A stretch of DNA of 64,000 nt, from contig JAGVNJ010000070.1 in the NCBI GenBank assembly GCA_020053305.1, positions 1 to 64,000 on the forward strand, given 5' to 3'. The notes under the pieces are model-generated. The model worked only from the letters and a program-made list of their open reading frames with translations. It did no database searches and had not been told where the DNA came from. A program made the translations under genes and the position numbers. The DNA is from Candidatus Edwardsiibacteriota bacterium. Its GTDB lineage: Bacteria; Edwardsbacteria; AC1; EtOH8. Below, piece after piece: positions 49,565 to 60,065 of the stretch (positions are counted from its first letter, which is position 1; each line of letters opens with the position of its first letter).

Positions 49565-51628
49565 TTATCTGATATTGGCCTGCAGTTTCCCCTTTAATCC
49601 CTCCACCACTTTTTGATGGATGCCAGAGACCTCGGCGTCGGTCAGGGTCCGGTCGGCCGCCCGGTAGACCAGGGAGAAGGCCATGCTCTTGCGGCCCTGT
49701 TCTATCTGCTTCCCCTGGTACAGGTCGAACAGGGAGACCGATTCCAGTTCGCCCCCGGCCAGCAGTCCGATCAGTTCGGCGACCCGCCGGCATTCCGTCT
49801 GGGCCGGAAGGTCCAGGGCCAGGTCCCGCTTTATTGACGGGTATTTGGGCAGTTCCCGGTACCGGCTCTGCTTCAAACCGGACAGCTCCATCAGAAGTTC
49901 CAGATCGATCTCCAAATAATATATCCGTTCCTTAAGCCCCAGCTTGTCCGCTGCCGACGGATCCAGCTCGCCGCAGCAGCCCAGTATTTTTTTATCGACC
50001 CTGACCAGGGCCGAACGGCCGGGATGCAGAGCCGGGATCTTTTCTGCGGAAAATTCGGCCTCAGCCAGCCCCAGGGAATCCAGCAGGAACTGCAAAGCGC
50101 CTTTGATATCGAAGAAATCGGCCGCCCGGGGCTTGGCATCCCAGAACTGGCCCGCCGCCCGGCCGCACAGCAGGGCCCCCAGACGAAGGCCTTCGTCAGG
50201 AGTTGTTTTTTGGGGCCGGAATATTTTCCCCATTTCGAAAAGCCTGACGCCGTCCAGGCCGTTGTTCAGGTTCTGTCCCGCGGCCTCCAGCAATCCCGGC
50301 AGCAAAATCGTCCTGAGGGCTGATTGGTCCGAGGAGATGGGATTGACCAGTTCCACCGCCGGTTGGGACGGGAAAGCCGGCGACAGGTCCAAAGCCTCCA
50401 GTTGGCCCGGGTCTATCAGGGTCAGGCCGTAATGCTCGGAGAACCCCAGTCCGGTCATGATCTTTGCTATCCCGGCTATAAAAATGTCCTTGGGGCGCTT
50501 GACGGCCGGCACCGCCCAGGGTTCGATCCTATCCCCGGGCAGGTTGTCGTAGCCGAAGATCCGGCCCACCTCCTCTATCAGGTCCACCTCGCGCTCGATA
50601 TCGCTGCGAAAACTGGGGATGTGGACCTCTATGATTTCACCGGAAATTTTTGCCTTCAACTCCAGAGCATTTAAAATCTCAACCGTCCGCTGAACGGGAA
50701 TATCCATTCCCAGCAGGCTGCTGGCCTTTTCCGGACGCAATGTCAGCCGGCGGTATTCGGGGAATTCCGTTTTGGCCACATCCAGAACGCCCGCCGCCAC
50801 CTGGCCTCCGGCCAGTTCGGCTATCAGCTTGGCGGCCCTATCGGCGGCTTTTTTTAGGATCAGCGGATCGGCCCCCCGCTCGAAGCGGTATGAGGCCTCG
50901 GTCTTGAGACCCAACGCCCGGCTTCCTTTGCGTATCAGGTTGGGCTCGAAATAGGCGCTCTCTAAAAGGACATTTTTGGTGTGGTCGGATATCTCCGATT
51001 CCAGGCCGCCCATGATCCCGGCTAGGGCCACCGGCCTCTTGGCATCGGCGATCACTAGGTTTTCGGCCGTAAGTTTTCGCTCCACTCCGTCCAGGGTGGT
51101 GAAATTCTCATTAGGCTTGGCCCGCCTGACCACGATGGTGTGGTCGGCCAGTTTATCATAATCAAACGCATGAAGCGGATGGCCCAATTCGTGCATCACC
51201 AGGTTGGTCACATCCGCCACGTTATTGATGGAACGCAGGCCTATCTTCTCGATCTTCGTTTTAAGCCAGCCGGGGGATTCGGCTATCTTGACCCCGGTGA
51301 TCACCCGGGCCAGATACCTGGGACATCCCGCTCCGTCCTCGATGGACAATTTGGCCAGCTGGTCAATCGGCTGGCCCTTTTCGGCCACCGTGCAGTCGGG
51401 CTGGGTGATCTTCCCGCCGGCCAGGGCCCTGATGTCCCGGGCAATGCCCAGCAATGACAGGCAGTCCGGCCGGTTGGGCGTGATCTCCAGATCCAGCAGA
51501 TGGTCGCCGCCGGACAAAGGCTCGACCGCCTCCACCTCTATGCCGGAGAAGGTCAGCTTGTCGGACAGTTCCTTGACCGTCCAGTTAAAATCTATGAATT
51601 CTTTCAGCCAGTTGTAGGTTATCTTCAT
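49565..51628 (-). CDS. pheT: Phenylalanyl-tRNA synthetase beta subunit lacking the N-terminal OB domain
   Basis: 687 residues against about 795 in E. coli. The N-terminus 'MKITYNWLKEFIDFNWTVKE' runs to 'GIEVEAVEPLSGGDHLLDLE' and straight into 'ITPNRPDCLSLLGIARDIRA'. In the standard protein an OB-fold tRNA-binding insert of about 110 residues sits between these two. B3/B4 editing, B5 and the C-terminal ferredoxin-like anticodon domain ('YPSIKRDLALDLPAQ') are present. It works as (alpha-beta)2 with PheS. It is 102 bases after pheS; that gap contains degenerate intergenic phrases. Confidence 0.94.
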   Translation of the reverse strand: MKITYNWLKEFIDFNWTVKELSDKLTFSGIEVEAVEPLSGGDHLLDLEITPNRPDCLSLLGIARDIRALAGGKITQPDCTVAEKGQPIDQLAKLSIEDGAGCPRYLARVITGVKIAESPGWLKTKIEKIGLRSINNVADVTNLVMHELGHPLHAFDYDKLADHTIVVRRAKPNENFTTLDGVERKLTAENLVIADAKRPVALAGIMGGLESEISDHTKNVLLESAYFEPNLIRKGSRALGLKTEASYRFERGADPLILKKAADRAAKLIAELAGGQVAAGVLDVAKTEFPEYRRLTLRPEKASSLLGMDIPVQRTVEILNALELKAKISGEIIEVHIPSFRSDIEREVDLIEEVGRIFGYDNLPGDRIEPWAVPAVKRPKDIFIAGIAKIMTGLGFSEHYGLTLIDPGQLEALDLSPAFPSQPAVELVNPISSDQSALRTILLPGLLEAAGQNLNNGLDGVRLFEMGKIFRPQKTTPDEGLRLGALLCGRAAGQFWDAKPRAADFFDIKGALQFLLDSLGLAEAEFSAEKIPALHPGRSALVRVDKKILGCCGELDPSAADKLGLKERIYYLEIDLELLMELSGLKQSRYRELPKYPSIKRDLALDLPAQTECRRVAELIGLLAGGELESVSLFDLYQGKQIEQGRKSMAFSLVYRAADRTLTDAEVSGIHQKVVEGLKGKLQANIR

Positions 51629-51637
51629 TTTTAGAAC

Positions 51638-51718
51638 GCTGATTAACGCTGATTTTCCTGATTATTAAAATTCCATACCCCTCCGTCTTGATCCGTGCGA
51701 ATCCGTGTCCCTTTTTAA
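51638..51718. repeat. Degenerate intergenic phrases between pheS and pheT
   Basis: Reads 'ACGCTGATTAACGCTGATTT' and 'TTGATCCGTGCGAATCCGTG'. Similar phrases occur in other gaps of the window; no gene or terminator is seen. Confidence 0.45.
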
Positions 51719-51730
51719 TCTATTGTTGTA

Positions 51731-52756
51731 TCAAAATTGTTCCAGAAACCTCATGTCCCCCTGGTAGAACAGCCGGATATCGTTGATGCCGTACCTCAGC
51801 ATGGCCACCCGCTCCAGCCCCAGCCCCCAGGCAAATCCCTGGTAGATCTCCGGATCGTAACCCACGTTATTGAATACGTTGGGATCCACCATTCCGGCCC
51901 CGGAGATCTCCAGCCAGCCGGACTGCTTGCAGACCCTGCAGCCCTTGCCTCCGCAGAACAGGCAGGAGAAATCATACTCCACGCTGGGCTCGGTGAACGG
52001 AAAGAAATGAGGCCTGAACCGGACCTTTACTTTTTCCCCCAATAGTTGATGAACAAAATAATTTAATATTCCCTTGAAGTCGGCCAGGCTGGCCTTCTTA
52101 TCCACGTAGAGCCCTTCGCACTGGTGGAATACCGGCATATGCGAGGCGTCGATGGCGTCGCGGCGGTAGCACCGCCCCGGGGCGATTATCCGCACCGGCG
52201 GTGGCTGGGACAGCATGGTCCTTATCTGCACCGTGGAGGTATGGGTCCTGAGCAGCAGACTGTTCTCTTTATCAAGGTAGAAAGTGTCCTGCGGATCCCG
52301 CGAAGGATGGCTCTCCGGCGTATTCAACGCATCGAAGTTATTCCAGGCCGTATCCACGTCCGGACCCTCGGCCACCGTGAACCCCATGCCATGGAATATA
52401 TCGGATATCTCCTCCAGCAATTGAGACAACGGGTGCCGGTGCCCGGCAAAAGGCTGCCGCCCGGGCAGGGTGATGTCCACTGTTTCCTGGCTGTGCTGGG
52501 ACTTCCGCTCGGCAGAGGACAACCCGGCCTTCCTGGCATCCAGCAACTGGCCGATCCGGACCTTAAGCTGGTTGGTGGCGGCCCCGAATGACGGCCTCTC
52601 TTCGGGCGGCAGGGAAGATACCGACTTTAAAAGTTCGGTAAGCTCTCCCTTGCGCCCCAGATACAGGACCCTCAGGGCCTCCAGCTCGGCCAGGGACCGG
52701 CAGCCGGAGATCTTGGCCTCGGCTTCGGCTCCAATTATCGCCAGTTTATCTTTCAT
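51731..52756 (-). CDS. pheS: Phenylalanyl-tRNA synthetase alpha subunit
   Basis: Catalytic class II subunit of 341 residues. An N-terminal coiled-coil region (1-90) precedes motif 2 'ASHMPVFHQCEGLYVDKKAS' and motif 3 'GLGLERVAMLRYGI'. 'SVEYDFSCLFCGGKGCRVCK' carries a Cys cluster that may bind zinc. The position behind infC-rpmI-rplT is the standard one. Confidence 0.96.
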   Translation of the reverse strand: MKDKLAIIGAEAEAKISGCRSLAELEALRVLYLGRKGELTELLKSVSSLPPEERPSFGAATNQLKVRIGQLLDARKAGLSSAERKSQHSQETVDITLPGRQPFAGHRHPLSQLLEEISDIFHGMGFTVAEGPDVDTAWNNFDALNTPESHPSRDPQDTFYLDKENSLLLRTHTSTVQIRTMLSQPPPVRIIAPGRCYRRDAIDASHMPVFHQCEGLYVDKKASLADFKGILNYFVHQLLGEKVKVRFRPHFFPFTEPSVEYDFSCLFCGGKGCRVCKQSGWLEISGAGMVDPNVFNNVGYDPEIYQGFAWGLGLERVAMLRYGINDIRLFYQGDMRFLEQF

Positions 52757-52783
52757 CGGATAAAATGATTCGGCTCAATAACC

Positions 52784-53188
52784 TTAGGCCGGGCCGATCT
52801 CCGGCTTTCCTTTTTCGATCGGGACAGCCTTGGCGGCGGATTCCTTCCTGGCCGCTTCCACGATCCTGGTGAAGGCCAGCGGATCGTGCACCGCCAGCTC
52901 GGCCAGCATCTTGCGGTCGATGGCTATGCTGTTCTTCTTGAGCCCGTTGATGAAGGCATTGTAGGAAATGCCGTTCAGCCGGCAGGCGGCGTTCACCCGG
53001 ACGATCCACAGGCTGCGGAACTCCCGTTTCTTGTTGTGGCGGTCGCGGTAGGCGAACTGCCCGGCCCGCATCACCGCTTCCTTGGCGATGCGGTACAGAT
53101 TCTTTCGGCCACCCCAAAAGCCTTTAGCTTTCTTGAATATCTTTTTCTTTCTCTGCCGGGTGGCGACTGCGGTAGTAACTCTGGACAT
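52784..53188 (-). CDS. rplT: 50S ribosomal protein L20
   Basis: 134 residues with the conserved '[20 protein letters not shown]' and '[20 protein letters not shown]'. The last 15-17 residues ('[17 protein letters not shown]') extend past the usual L20 end near 117. L20 is also the known feedback repressor of the infC-rpmI-rplT operon in other bacteria. Confidence 0.96.
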   Translation of the reverse strand: MSRVTTAVATRQRKKKIFKKAKGFWGGRKNLYRIAKEAVMRAGQFAYRDRHNKKREFRSLWIVRVNAACRLNGISYNAFINGLKKNSIAIDRKMLAELAVHDPLAFTRIVEAARKESAAKAVPIEKGKPEIGPA

Positions 53189-53238
53189 ACTGCCTAAATA
53201 TCCTTTCTATAAGATCAGGTCGTCAGACCGTGATGGGT

Positions 53239-53436
53239 TTACAGGTTGGGTAATAGTCTCTTGATGCGTTTAAGATTAGCCTTGTCCACCAGGGTCTCCT
53301 GGCGCAGCACACGTTTTCTTTTGCGGCTCTTGACGGTCAGCTTGTGGCTCTTGCAGGCCCGGGAGCGCTTGATCTTGCCGGTGCCGGTGCCTTTCAGACG
53401 CTTGGCGGCCGCCTTGTTGGTCTTGATCTTGGGCAT
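53239..53436 (-). CDS. rpmI: 50S ribosomal protein L35
   Basis: 65 residues starting '[20 protein letters not shown]', ending '[12 protein letters not shown]'; normal for L35. AGGAGG precedes the ATG. Second gene of the infC operon. Confidence 0.96.
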   Translation of the reverse strand: MPKIKTNKAAAKRLKGTGTGKIKRSRACKSHKLTVKSRKRKRVLRQETLVDKANLKRIKRLLPNL

Positions 53437-53557
53437 AACACCTCCTGAGGTTTTATGATGTTGGTTTTTATTGTTTCTGCAAAATATAATGCTGCCGGGG
53501 CATAAACAGCCCCCGGCAGTGACCGTTGGATACTACCGCGATGTTTCAGCGATCTCT

Positions 53558-54070
53558 TTAAACTTGCTTGGGGGACACCACCAGGTTGATGGTCCGGCCC
53601 TCCATCTTGGGGGCATGTTCCACGTTGGCCAGCGGGGCGATGTCCTCTATGAAGCGGTCTATCAGCTTCTGGCCCAGGTCCACGTGGGCCATCTCCCGTC
53701 CCCGGAAGCGCATTGAGACCTTGACCTTGTCCCTTTTGGTCAGGAATTCCTTGGCCTGGTTTAGCTTCACCTGATAATCGTGAGCACCCATCTGCGGGCC
53801 CAGGCGGATCTCCTTGACCTTGGTCTGGTGCTGTTTCTTGCGCGATTCCTTAAGTTTCTTCTCCTCGGCGTAGATGAACTTTCCGTAGTCCATTATCTTG
53901 CACACCGGGGGTTTGGCATCGGGGGCTATCTCCACCAGGTCCAGCCCCTGCTCTTCGGCCATTCTTAAGGCTTCGCGGGATTCCAGTATCCCCAACTGGT
54001 TGCCCTCCGCTCCGATCACCCTGATCTCGGGGATTCTGATCCTTTCATTGATTCGGTGTTCTTTCAGAAT
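53558..54070 (-). CDS. infC: Translation initiation factor IF-3 with an AUU start codon
   Basis: IF-3 of about 170 residues: N-domain 'INERIRIPEIRVIGAEGNQL', linker, and C-domain 'KEIRLGPQMGAHDYQVKLNQ'. The track uses TTG 54085, but that TTG is part of the ribosome-binding site TTGGAGG. The likely start is ATT at 54070 with GGAGG eight bases upstream. AUU is the classic infC start in E. coli, where IF-3 rejects it and so represses its own translation; the same control is inferred here. Confidence 0.93.
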   Translation of the reverse strand: MLKEHRINERIRIPEIRVIGAEGNQLGILESREALRMAEEQGLDLVEIAPDAKPPVCKIMDYGKFIYAEEKKLKESRKKQHQTKVKEIRLGPQMGAHDYQVKLNQAKEFLTKRDKVKVSMRFRGREMAHVDLGQKLIDRFIEDIAPLANVEHAPKMEGRTINLVVSPKQV

Positions 54071-54129
54071 AGGGCTTTCCTCCAAAGTGTTTAGATTGCT
54101 AGTATTATTTTCACAAAGGCACAGTATAC

Positions 54130-54290
54130 GGCCTCTGCGTAATTAACCACTGAAACACGGAACTACGGAAAAATACAAAGCAAGAAACTTAACCGATCTT
54201 CCCTCTGGTTATTATTCCGAAAATTTCAGTGTTTCCGTGGTAAAGCATCTTTGTGACTTGGCGGCTTGGTGTGAGGCAAAGATGATTATT
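54130..54290. repeat. Degenerate intergenic phrases upstream of infC
   Basis: 'CCACTGAAACACGGAACTAC' (54145 on), 'TTTCAGTGTTTCCGTGGTAA' (54225 on) and 'CATCTTTGTGACTTGGCGGC' recall the phrases at 63180-63305 and 44908-44935. The first two are partly inverted to each other and could form a large hairpin. No gene is seen. Confidence 0.5.
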
Positions 54291-54314
54291 GCTCCGGCAA
54301 CTAAATACAGCAAT

Positions 54315-54462
54315 ATGTCATTCCCGCACTTCATTGCATTCAGCATAAACCCTGAGCCAGCGGGGCTTGCATGCCTTACTCAGGGCAGGCTTCCAGCGGG
54401 AATCCAGACCTGGATGCCATTCGGAATTTATCCCGCACTTGGTGCGGGAATGCCATGACAAA
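54315..54462. repeat. NEMIS-like palindromic repeat
   Basis: 'ATTCCCGCACTTCATTGC' at 54321 and 'CCCGCACTTGGTGCGGGAAT' at 54435 face each other, with 'GCGGGAATCCAGACCTGGAT' between them. Short palindromes of the type ATTCCCGC...GCGGGAAT are common mobile-like repeats in bacterial intergenic DNA. It separates the infC leader structure from the infC start. Confidence 0.55.
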
Positions 54463-54504
54463 ATGGGTATTGACCCATTTAAACGCTGAAGTAATAACGG
54501 CAAC

Positions 54505-54541
54505 AAAAAAGGCCGGCGGCATATAAAACATGCCACCCGCC
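54505..54541 (-). terminator. Intrinsic terminator ending the infC-side leader RNA
   Basis: Minus-strand stem GGTGGCAT/ATGCCGCC (extendable by outer GGC/GCC) with loop GTTTTAT followed by six T. Confidence 0.8.
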
Positions 54542-54688
54542 ATAACAGTCAACATTCCGACTGGCTGACCTCGGCTGGCCGCAAATGATCTTGGCCGCCG
54601 GGTGAGAAGCTGCTGCCGGAGACCGGCGCGGATGGCTTCTGCTTTTCATCAATGATTTTAGTGCTGAAAAATATAATATTTTTACAAC
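54505..54688 (-). ncRNA. Structured leader or small RNA upstream of infC
   Basis: A promoter at 54695-54723 drives about 185 bases ending in the terminator at 54505-54541. Between them are stems AGAAGC/GCTTCT enclosing GCCGG-TCT-CCGGC, GGCC/GGCC and CAGTC/GACTG. I do not recognise a known RNA family (SRP RNA, T-box and common riboswitches were considered). In Bacillus the infC-rpmI-rplT operon has an L20-controlled attenuator in this position, so an L20 leader analogue is the favoured reading. The terminator is about 430 bases before infC, so it may instead be an independent small RNA. Confidence 0.55.
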
Positions 54689-54694
54689 TGGAAT

Positions 54695-54723
54695 ATTATA
54701 ACAAAAAACGCCTTGAAATGCAA
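54695..54723 (-). promoter_or_regulatory. Promoter of the infC-side leader RNA
   Basis: Minus-strand TTGCAT (54718-54723), 17 bases, perfect TATAAT (54695-54700). Confidence 0.75.
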
Positions 54724-54790
54724 GCAGTTAAATAACTATTATCTTTGCTCATATTTTATCGATTTACAGCCACATCGATTTACAGCCTAA

Positions 54791-54819
54791 TTGACACACA
54801 AATAAAAAGCTGTTATACT
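54791..54819 (+). promoter_or_regulatory. Promoter of uvrA
   Basis: TTGACA (54791-54796), 17 bases, TATACT (54814-54819). It is divergent from the infC-side promoter and lies about 225 bases before the uvrA ATG. No LexA-type operator was recognised nearby. The leader contains a 17-codon ORF (54888-54941) and phrases like 'AATCCTGTAAATCCTGTCAG', and no convincing gene. Confidence 0.8.
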
Positions 54820-55043
54820 TACCGATTGCGCATCCCTTGAAACACTGGACTCCAAACCCTGATAAGGTAAAAGCAGACAGGATTAACATGAGCGCCTTCG
54901 CTGAAGCTATGGCACTTAAAGAAGCCACGATAAAAGCGTAAGCGAATTTCCTGGATTTATTTTTGTAATTGTTTGCTATACCAAAACTTGATAATCCTGT
55001 AAATCCTGTCAGAAATCGTCTTGAGAAATTAAATTATAAGTTT

Positions 55044-57860
<2,817 letters not shown>

Positions 57861-57874
57861 GGTCTCATCATCTT

Positions 57875-58957
57875 ATGATCCGAAAAAACATAATACTTGT
57901 TTTTCTTGCCCTATCCGGACTGAATTCTGCCGGCCGAGCACAGGACTCCGCCGATTATTTCTACCGGGCCCTGCCCTACGGCAGCCAGGCCAATTACGAT
58001 CCGTTGAACGTCATCATCAACGGCGGATATGGGGTCCTGCAGATACCCAATTACACTGATCGGCGGGCATTGGAATATCCCTACCGGTCATGGTGGAATA
58101 ACCTTTGGGGATACATCGGAAACCCGGTCAATACCATCGACCAATTCGGCTGGAAGCGTTTCCTTTCCACCGAGATATTCCCCACCAGCCTGAATATCGA
58201 AAAACAGCAGTTCTTTCCCAATTATTTTCTGCATGCCCTGGGGGCCGGCATGCATTACCGGGCCACCATGGAATGGTACCGGCACCATCGGTTCCCGCAT
58301 CCGGCAATAGGTTCGGTCTTGACCATGACCGCCTATCACCTGCTTTCCGAGGTGGTGGAGAATCGCAATAATAAAGAGATATCGGTCGATGCCATCGCCG
58401 ACCTGTATGTTTTCGATCCTCTGGGTATAGCACTATTCTCAAATGAGAGTATCTGCCGCTTTTTCTCCCAAAAACTGGAGCTGGCCGAATGGTCCAATCA
58501 GCCGGCCTATAATTTTCACAGCCGCAATATGGAGAACATGGGGCAGTTCTATGTGATGAAATATCCTTTGACCTGCGACAAGCGCTGGAAGGCCTTCTCC
58601 CACTTCGGCCTCAATGCGGTGGCCGGCCTGTCCCGGAAGATCGACCGGGAGAGATCGCTCTCCCTGGGCCTGGGTTTCACGGTCAAGGAACTGACCCCGG
58701 CCCAGGAGGAACAGGTGGGCCGGGCCCTTACCGCCAGGCTGGCATTACGGGCCGGAGCATTTTATGACCTCAACAATTCTTTGATGTGCTCGGTCATATT
58801 TACCGGGATCCCGGAAAGCCGCTTTCGGTTGAATCTCTACCCCGGCCTCCTCAAATATAAGAAAATTACCCCAGGGTTATTCCTCTCACAGGAGTCCGGC
58901 CGGGGCTGGGTAACCGGTATCAAATTGCAATATCTGCCGCTGGGCGCGGCATTCTGA
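57875..58957 (+). CDS. Exported protein of unknown function
   Basis: 360 residues with a signal peptide ('IILVFLALSGLNSAGRAQ'). The central 'QQFFPNYFLHALGAGMHYRA' and 'MTAYHLLSEVVENRNNKEIS' followed by 'DAIADLYVFDPLGIALF' recall DUF3943-like periplasmic or outer-membrane proteins, but this is weak. The last 100 residues alternate as beta strands. It begins 14 bases after uvrA, probably cotranscribed, and is followed by a strong hairpin. Confidence 0.6.
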   Translation: MIRKNIILVFLALSGLNSAGRAQDSADYFYRALPYGSQANYDPLNVIINGGYGVLQIPNYTDRRALEYPYRSWWNNLWGYIGNPVNTIDQFGWKRFLSTEIFPTSLNIEKQQFFPNYFLHALGAGMHYRATMEWYRHHRFPHPAIGSVLTMTAYHLLSEVVENRNNKEISVDAIADLYVFDPLGIALFSNESICRFFSQKLELAEWSNQPAYNFHSRNMENMGQFYVMKYPLTCDKRWKAFSHFGLNAVAGLSRKIDRERSLSLGLGFTVKELTPAQEEQVGRALTARLALRAGAFYDLNNSLMCSVIFTGIPESRFRLNLYPGLLKYKKITPGLFLSQESGRGWVTGIKLQYLPLGAAF

Positions 58958-58965
58958 GGTTTTAA

Positions 58966-59005
58966 ACACTGAAGCCCCCGGCAGGAATGCCGGGGGCTTC
59001 AGTGT
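58966..59005. terminator. Bidirectional terminator hairpin
   Basis: Perfect 17-base stem ACACTGAAGCCCCCGGC with loop AGGAAT between convergent genes. A short T stretch follows on the minus side. Confidence 0.75.
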
Positions 59006-59014
59006 GGTATCTTG

Positions 59015-59956
59015 CTACCTTTTATTTACAGTTGACTTGGGCTGTTTCCAGAAATCCTGGCCGTCGATCCACCAGATAACGGCTGAATTGTATTCCAGCC
59101 TGATCCAACGAGCGGCGGGCGCCATCTCTTTGAGACAAGCCACCCAATCGTTCCAGCTGTCCTTCTGCATGCCCTCCATAGCCTGGTCCTGCATCTGCCG
59201 GGCCTGCTCCCCGGCTCCTGTCTGGGCATATCCCTCCTGCATCTCTTGGGCCAGGGCCATCATGGCGGCCATATCGCCGGATTTCTTCAACTCCTTCATT
59301 TTTTTCTTCTTGGCCTCCAGGTCCGCCTTCCGGGCGGCGTCTCCGGGCTTCTCCTGGGGAGGAGCGCCGGGGCCGGCGCCGAACACCTGATCATGGTATT
59401 TTTTGATGATCAATGACCCTTCGGTGCCCGGAGCCCAATACTGAATAAAGCGCAGCCACTGATATTGGTTGAAAAGCTGATCGTAATCGGCCTGGGTGTG
59501 GCCGTAGCGGCCGATCAGCCCTTTCAGCTGGGCCAAGGGCTGGGGGATCATGTATTCATAACCCATGGTCCGCTTTTTAAAGCCACTGGAATCAGTCATG
59601 ACCACCGTCAAACGGGTCAGCTCCGTAAGTTCGTTCTTCGGCTTGCTCCTGTAATGGGCCCGGAAGACCACCGAAAAACCCTTCCGGAAATTCGGCTCAT
59701 CGGTAAAAGGTTCGATGACATCGTATGGCCCCAGGGTCTTTTTATAAAAGGCCATTATTTTCTCAGGACTTTCATTGGTCACCCTGACCAAGGGGTTATC
59801 GGTCAGGGCCTCGCTGTTGGAATAGATCGGAGAACTTACGGTGGTCTTATCGTCTGGGGTATCCACCTCACCGCCGTCAGCCAGGCAAATATTGCGGCCG
59901 AGCAGCAGCAGAATAGCAGTAAGAATGAGAACGTGGAACCGGTTATTTGAATTCAT
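59015..59956 (-). CDS. Exported protein of unknown function with charged coiled-coil region
   Basis: 313 residues from ATG 59956, which has AAGGAGAGG before it; the 16 extra track residues lie upstream of the ribosome site. A signal peptide ('VLILTAILLLLGRNICLADG') is followed by an alpha/beta part ('PEKIMAFYKKTLGPYDVIEP') and, from about 200, a Lys/Glu/Met/Gln-rich helical region ('ADLEAKKKKMKELKKSGDMA', 'EGYAQTGAGEQARQMQDQAM'). No family recognised. It has its own promoter. Confidence 0.6.
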   Translation of the reverse strand: MNSNNRFHVLILTAILLLLGRNICLADGGEVDTPDDKTTVSSPIYSNSEALTDNPLVRVTNESPEKIMAFYKKTLGPYDVIEPFTDEPNFRKGFSVVFRAHYRSKPKNELTELTRLTVVMTDSSGFKKRTMGYEYMIPQPLAQLKGLIGRYGHTQADYDQLFNQYQWLRFIQYWAPGTEGSLIIKKYHDQVFGAGPGAPPQEKPGDAARKADLEAKKKKMKELKKSGDMAAMMALAQEMQEGYAQTGAGEQARQMQDQAMEGMQKDSWNDWVACLKEMAPAARWIRLEYNSAVIWWIDGQDFWKQPKSTVNKR

Positions 59957-59994
59957 ACCTCTCCTTGTATTGAAAATTACACTCATTGGCATGA

Positions 59995-60023
59995 ATATTA
60001 GCATTCAAATCCAAAGAAGTCAA
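59995..60023 (-). promoter_or_regulatory. Promoter of the 313-residue exported protein
   Basis: Minus-strand TTGACT (60018-60023), 17 bases, TAATAT (59995-60000). Confidence 0.65.
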
Positions 60024-60026
60024 TAA

Positions 60027-60054
60027 GAAGCCCCGGCTTTCGCCGGGGTTTCTT
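60027..60054 (-). terminator. Terminator after the second Kelch protein
   Basis: Minus-strand stem AACCCCGGC-GAAA-GCCGGGGCTT with a T/C-rich tail. Confidence 0.8.
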
Positions 60055-60065
60055 AAGTTTAAGCG

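Noticed and set aside
54505-54560. T-box-like GGGTGGCATG before the leader terminator
   Set aside because: A real T-box needs the TGGN bulge in an antiterminator with the terminator 5' strand further downstream. Here the sequence itself is the terminator stem, and no Stem I specifier structure is seen.
54541-54620. SRP (4.5S) RNA in the uvrA-infC gap
   Set aside because: GGTCAG occurs but the essential GGAAGNAGCAGCC loop is absent.
54888-54941. 17-codon ORF in the uvrA leader
   Set aside because: Too short, no ribosome site, and surrounded by degenerate intergenic phrases.
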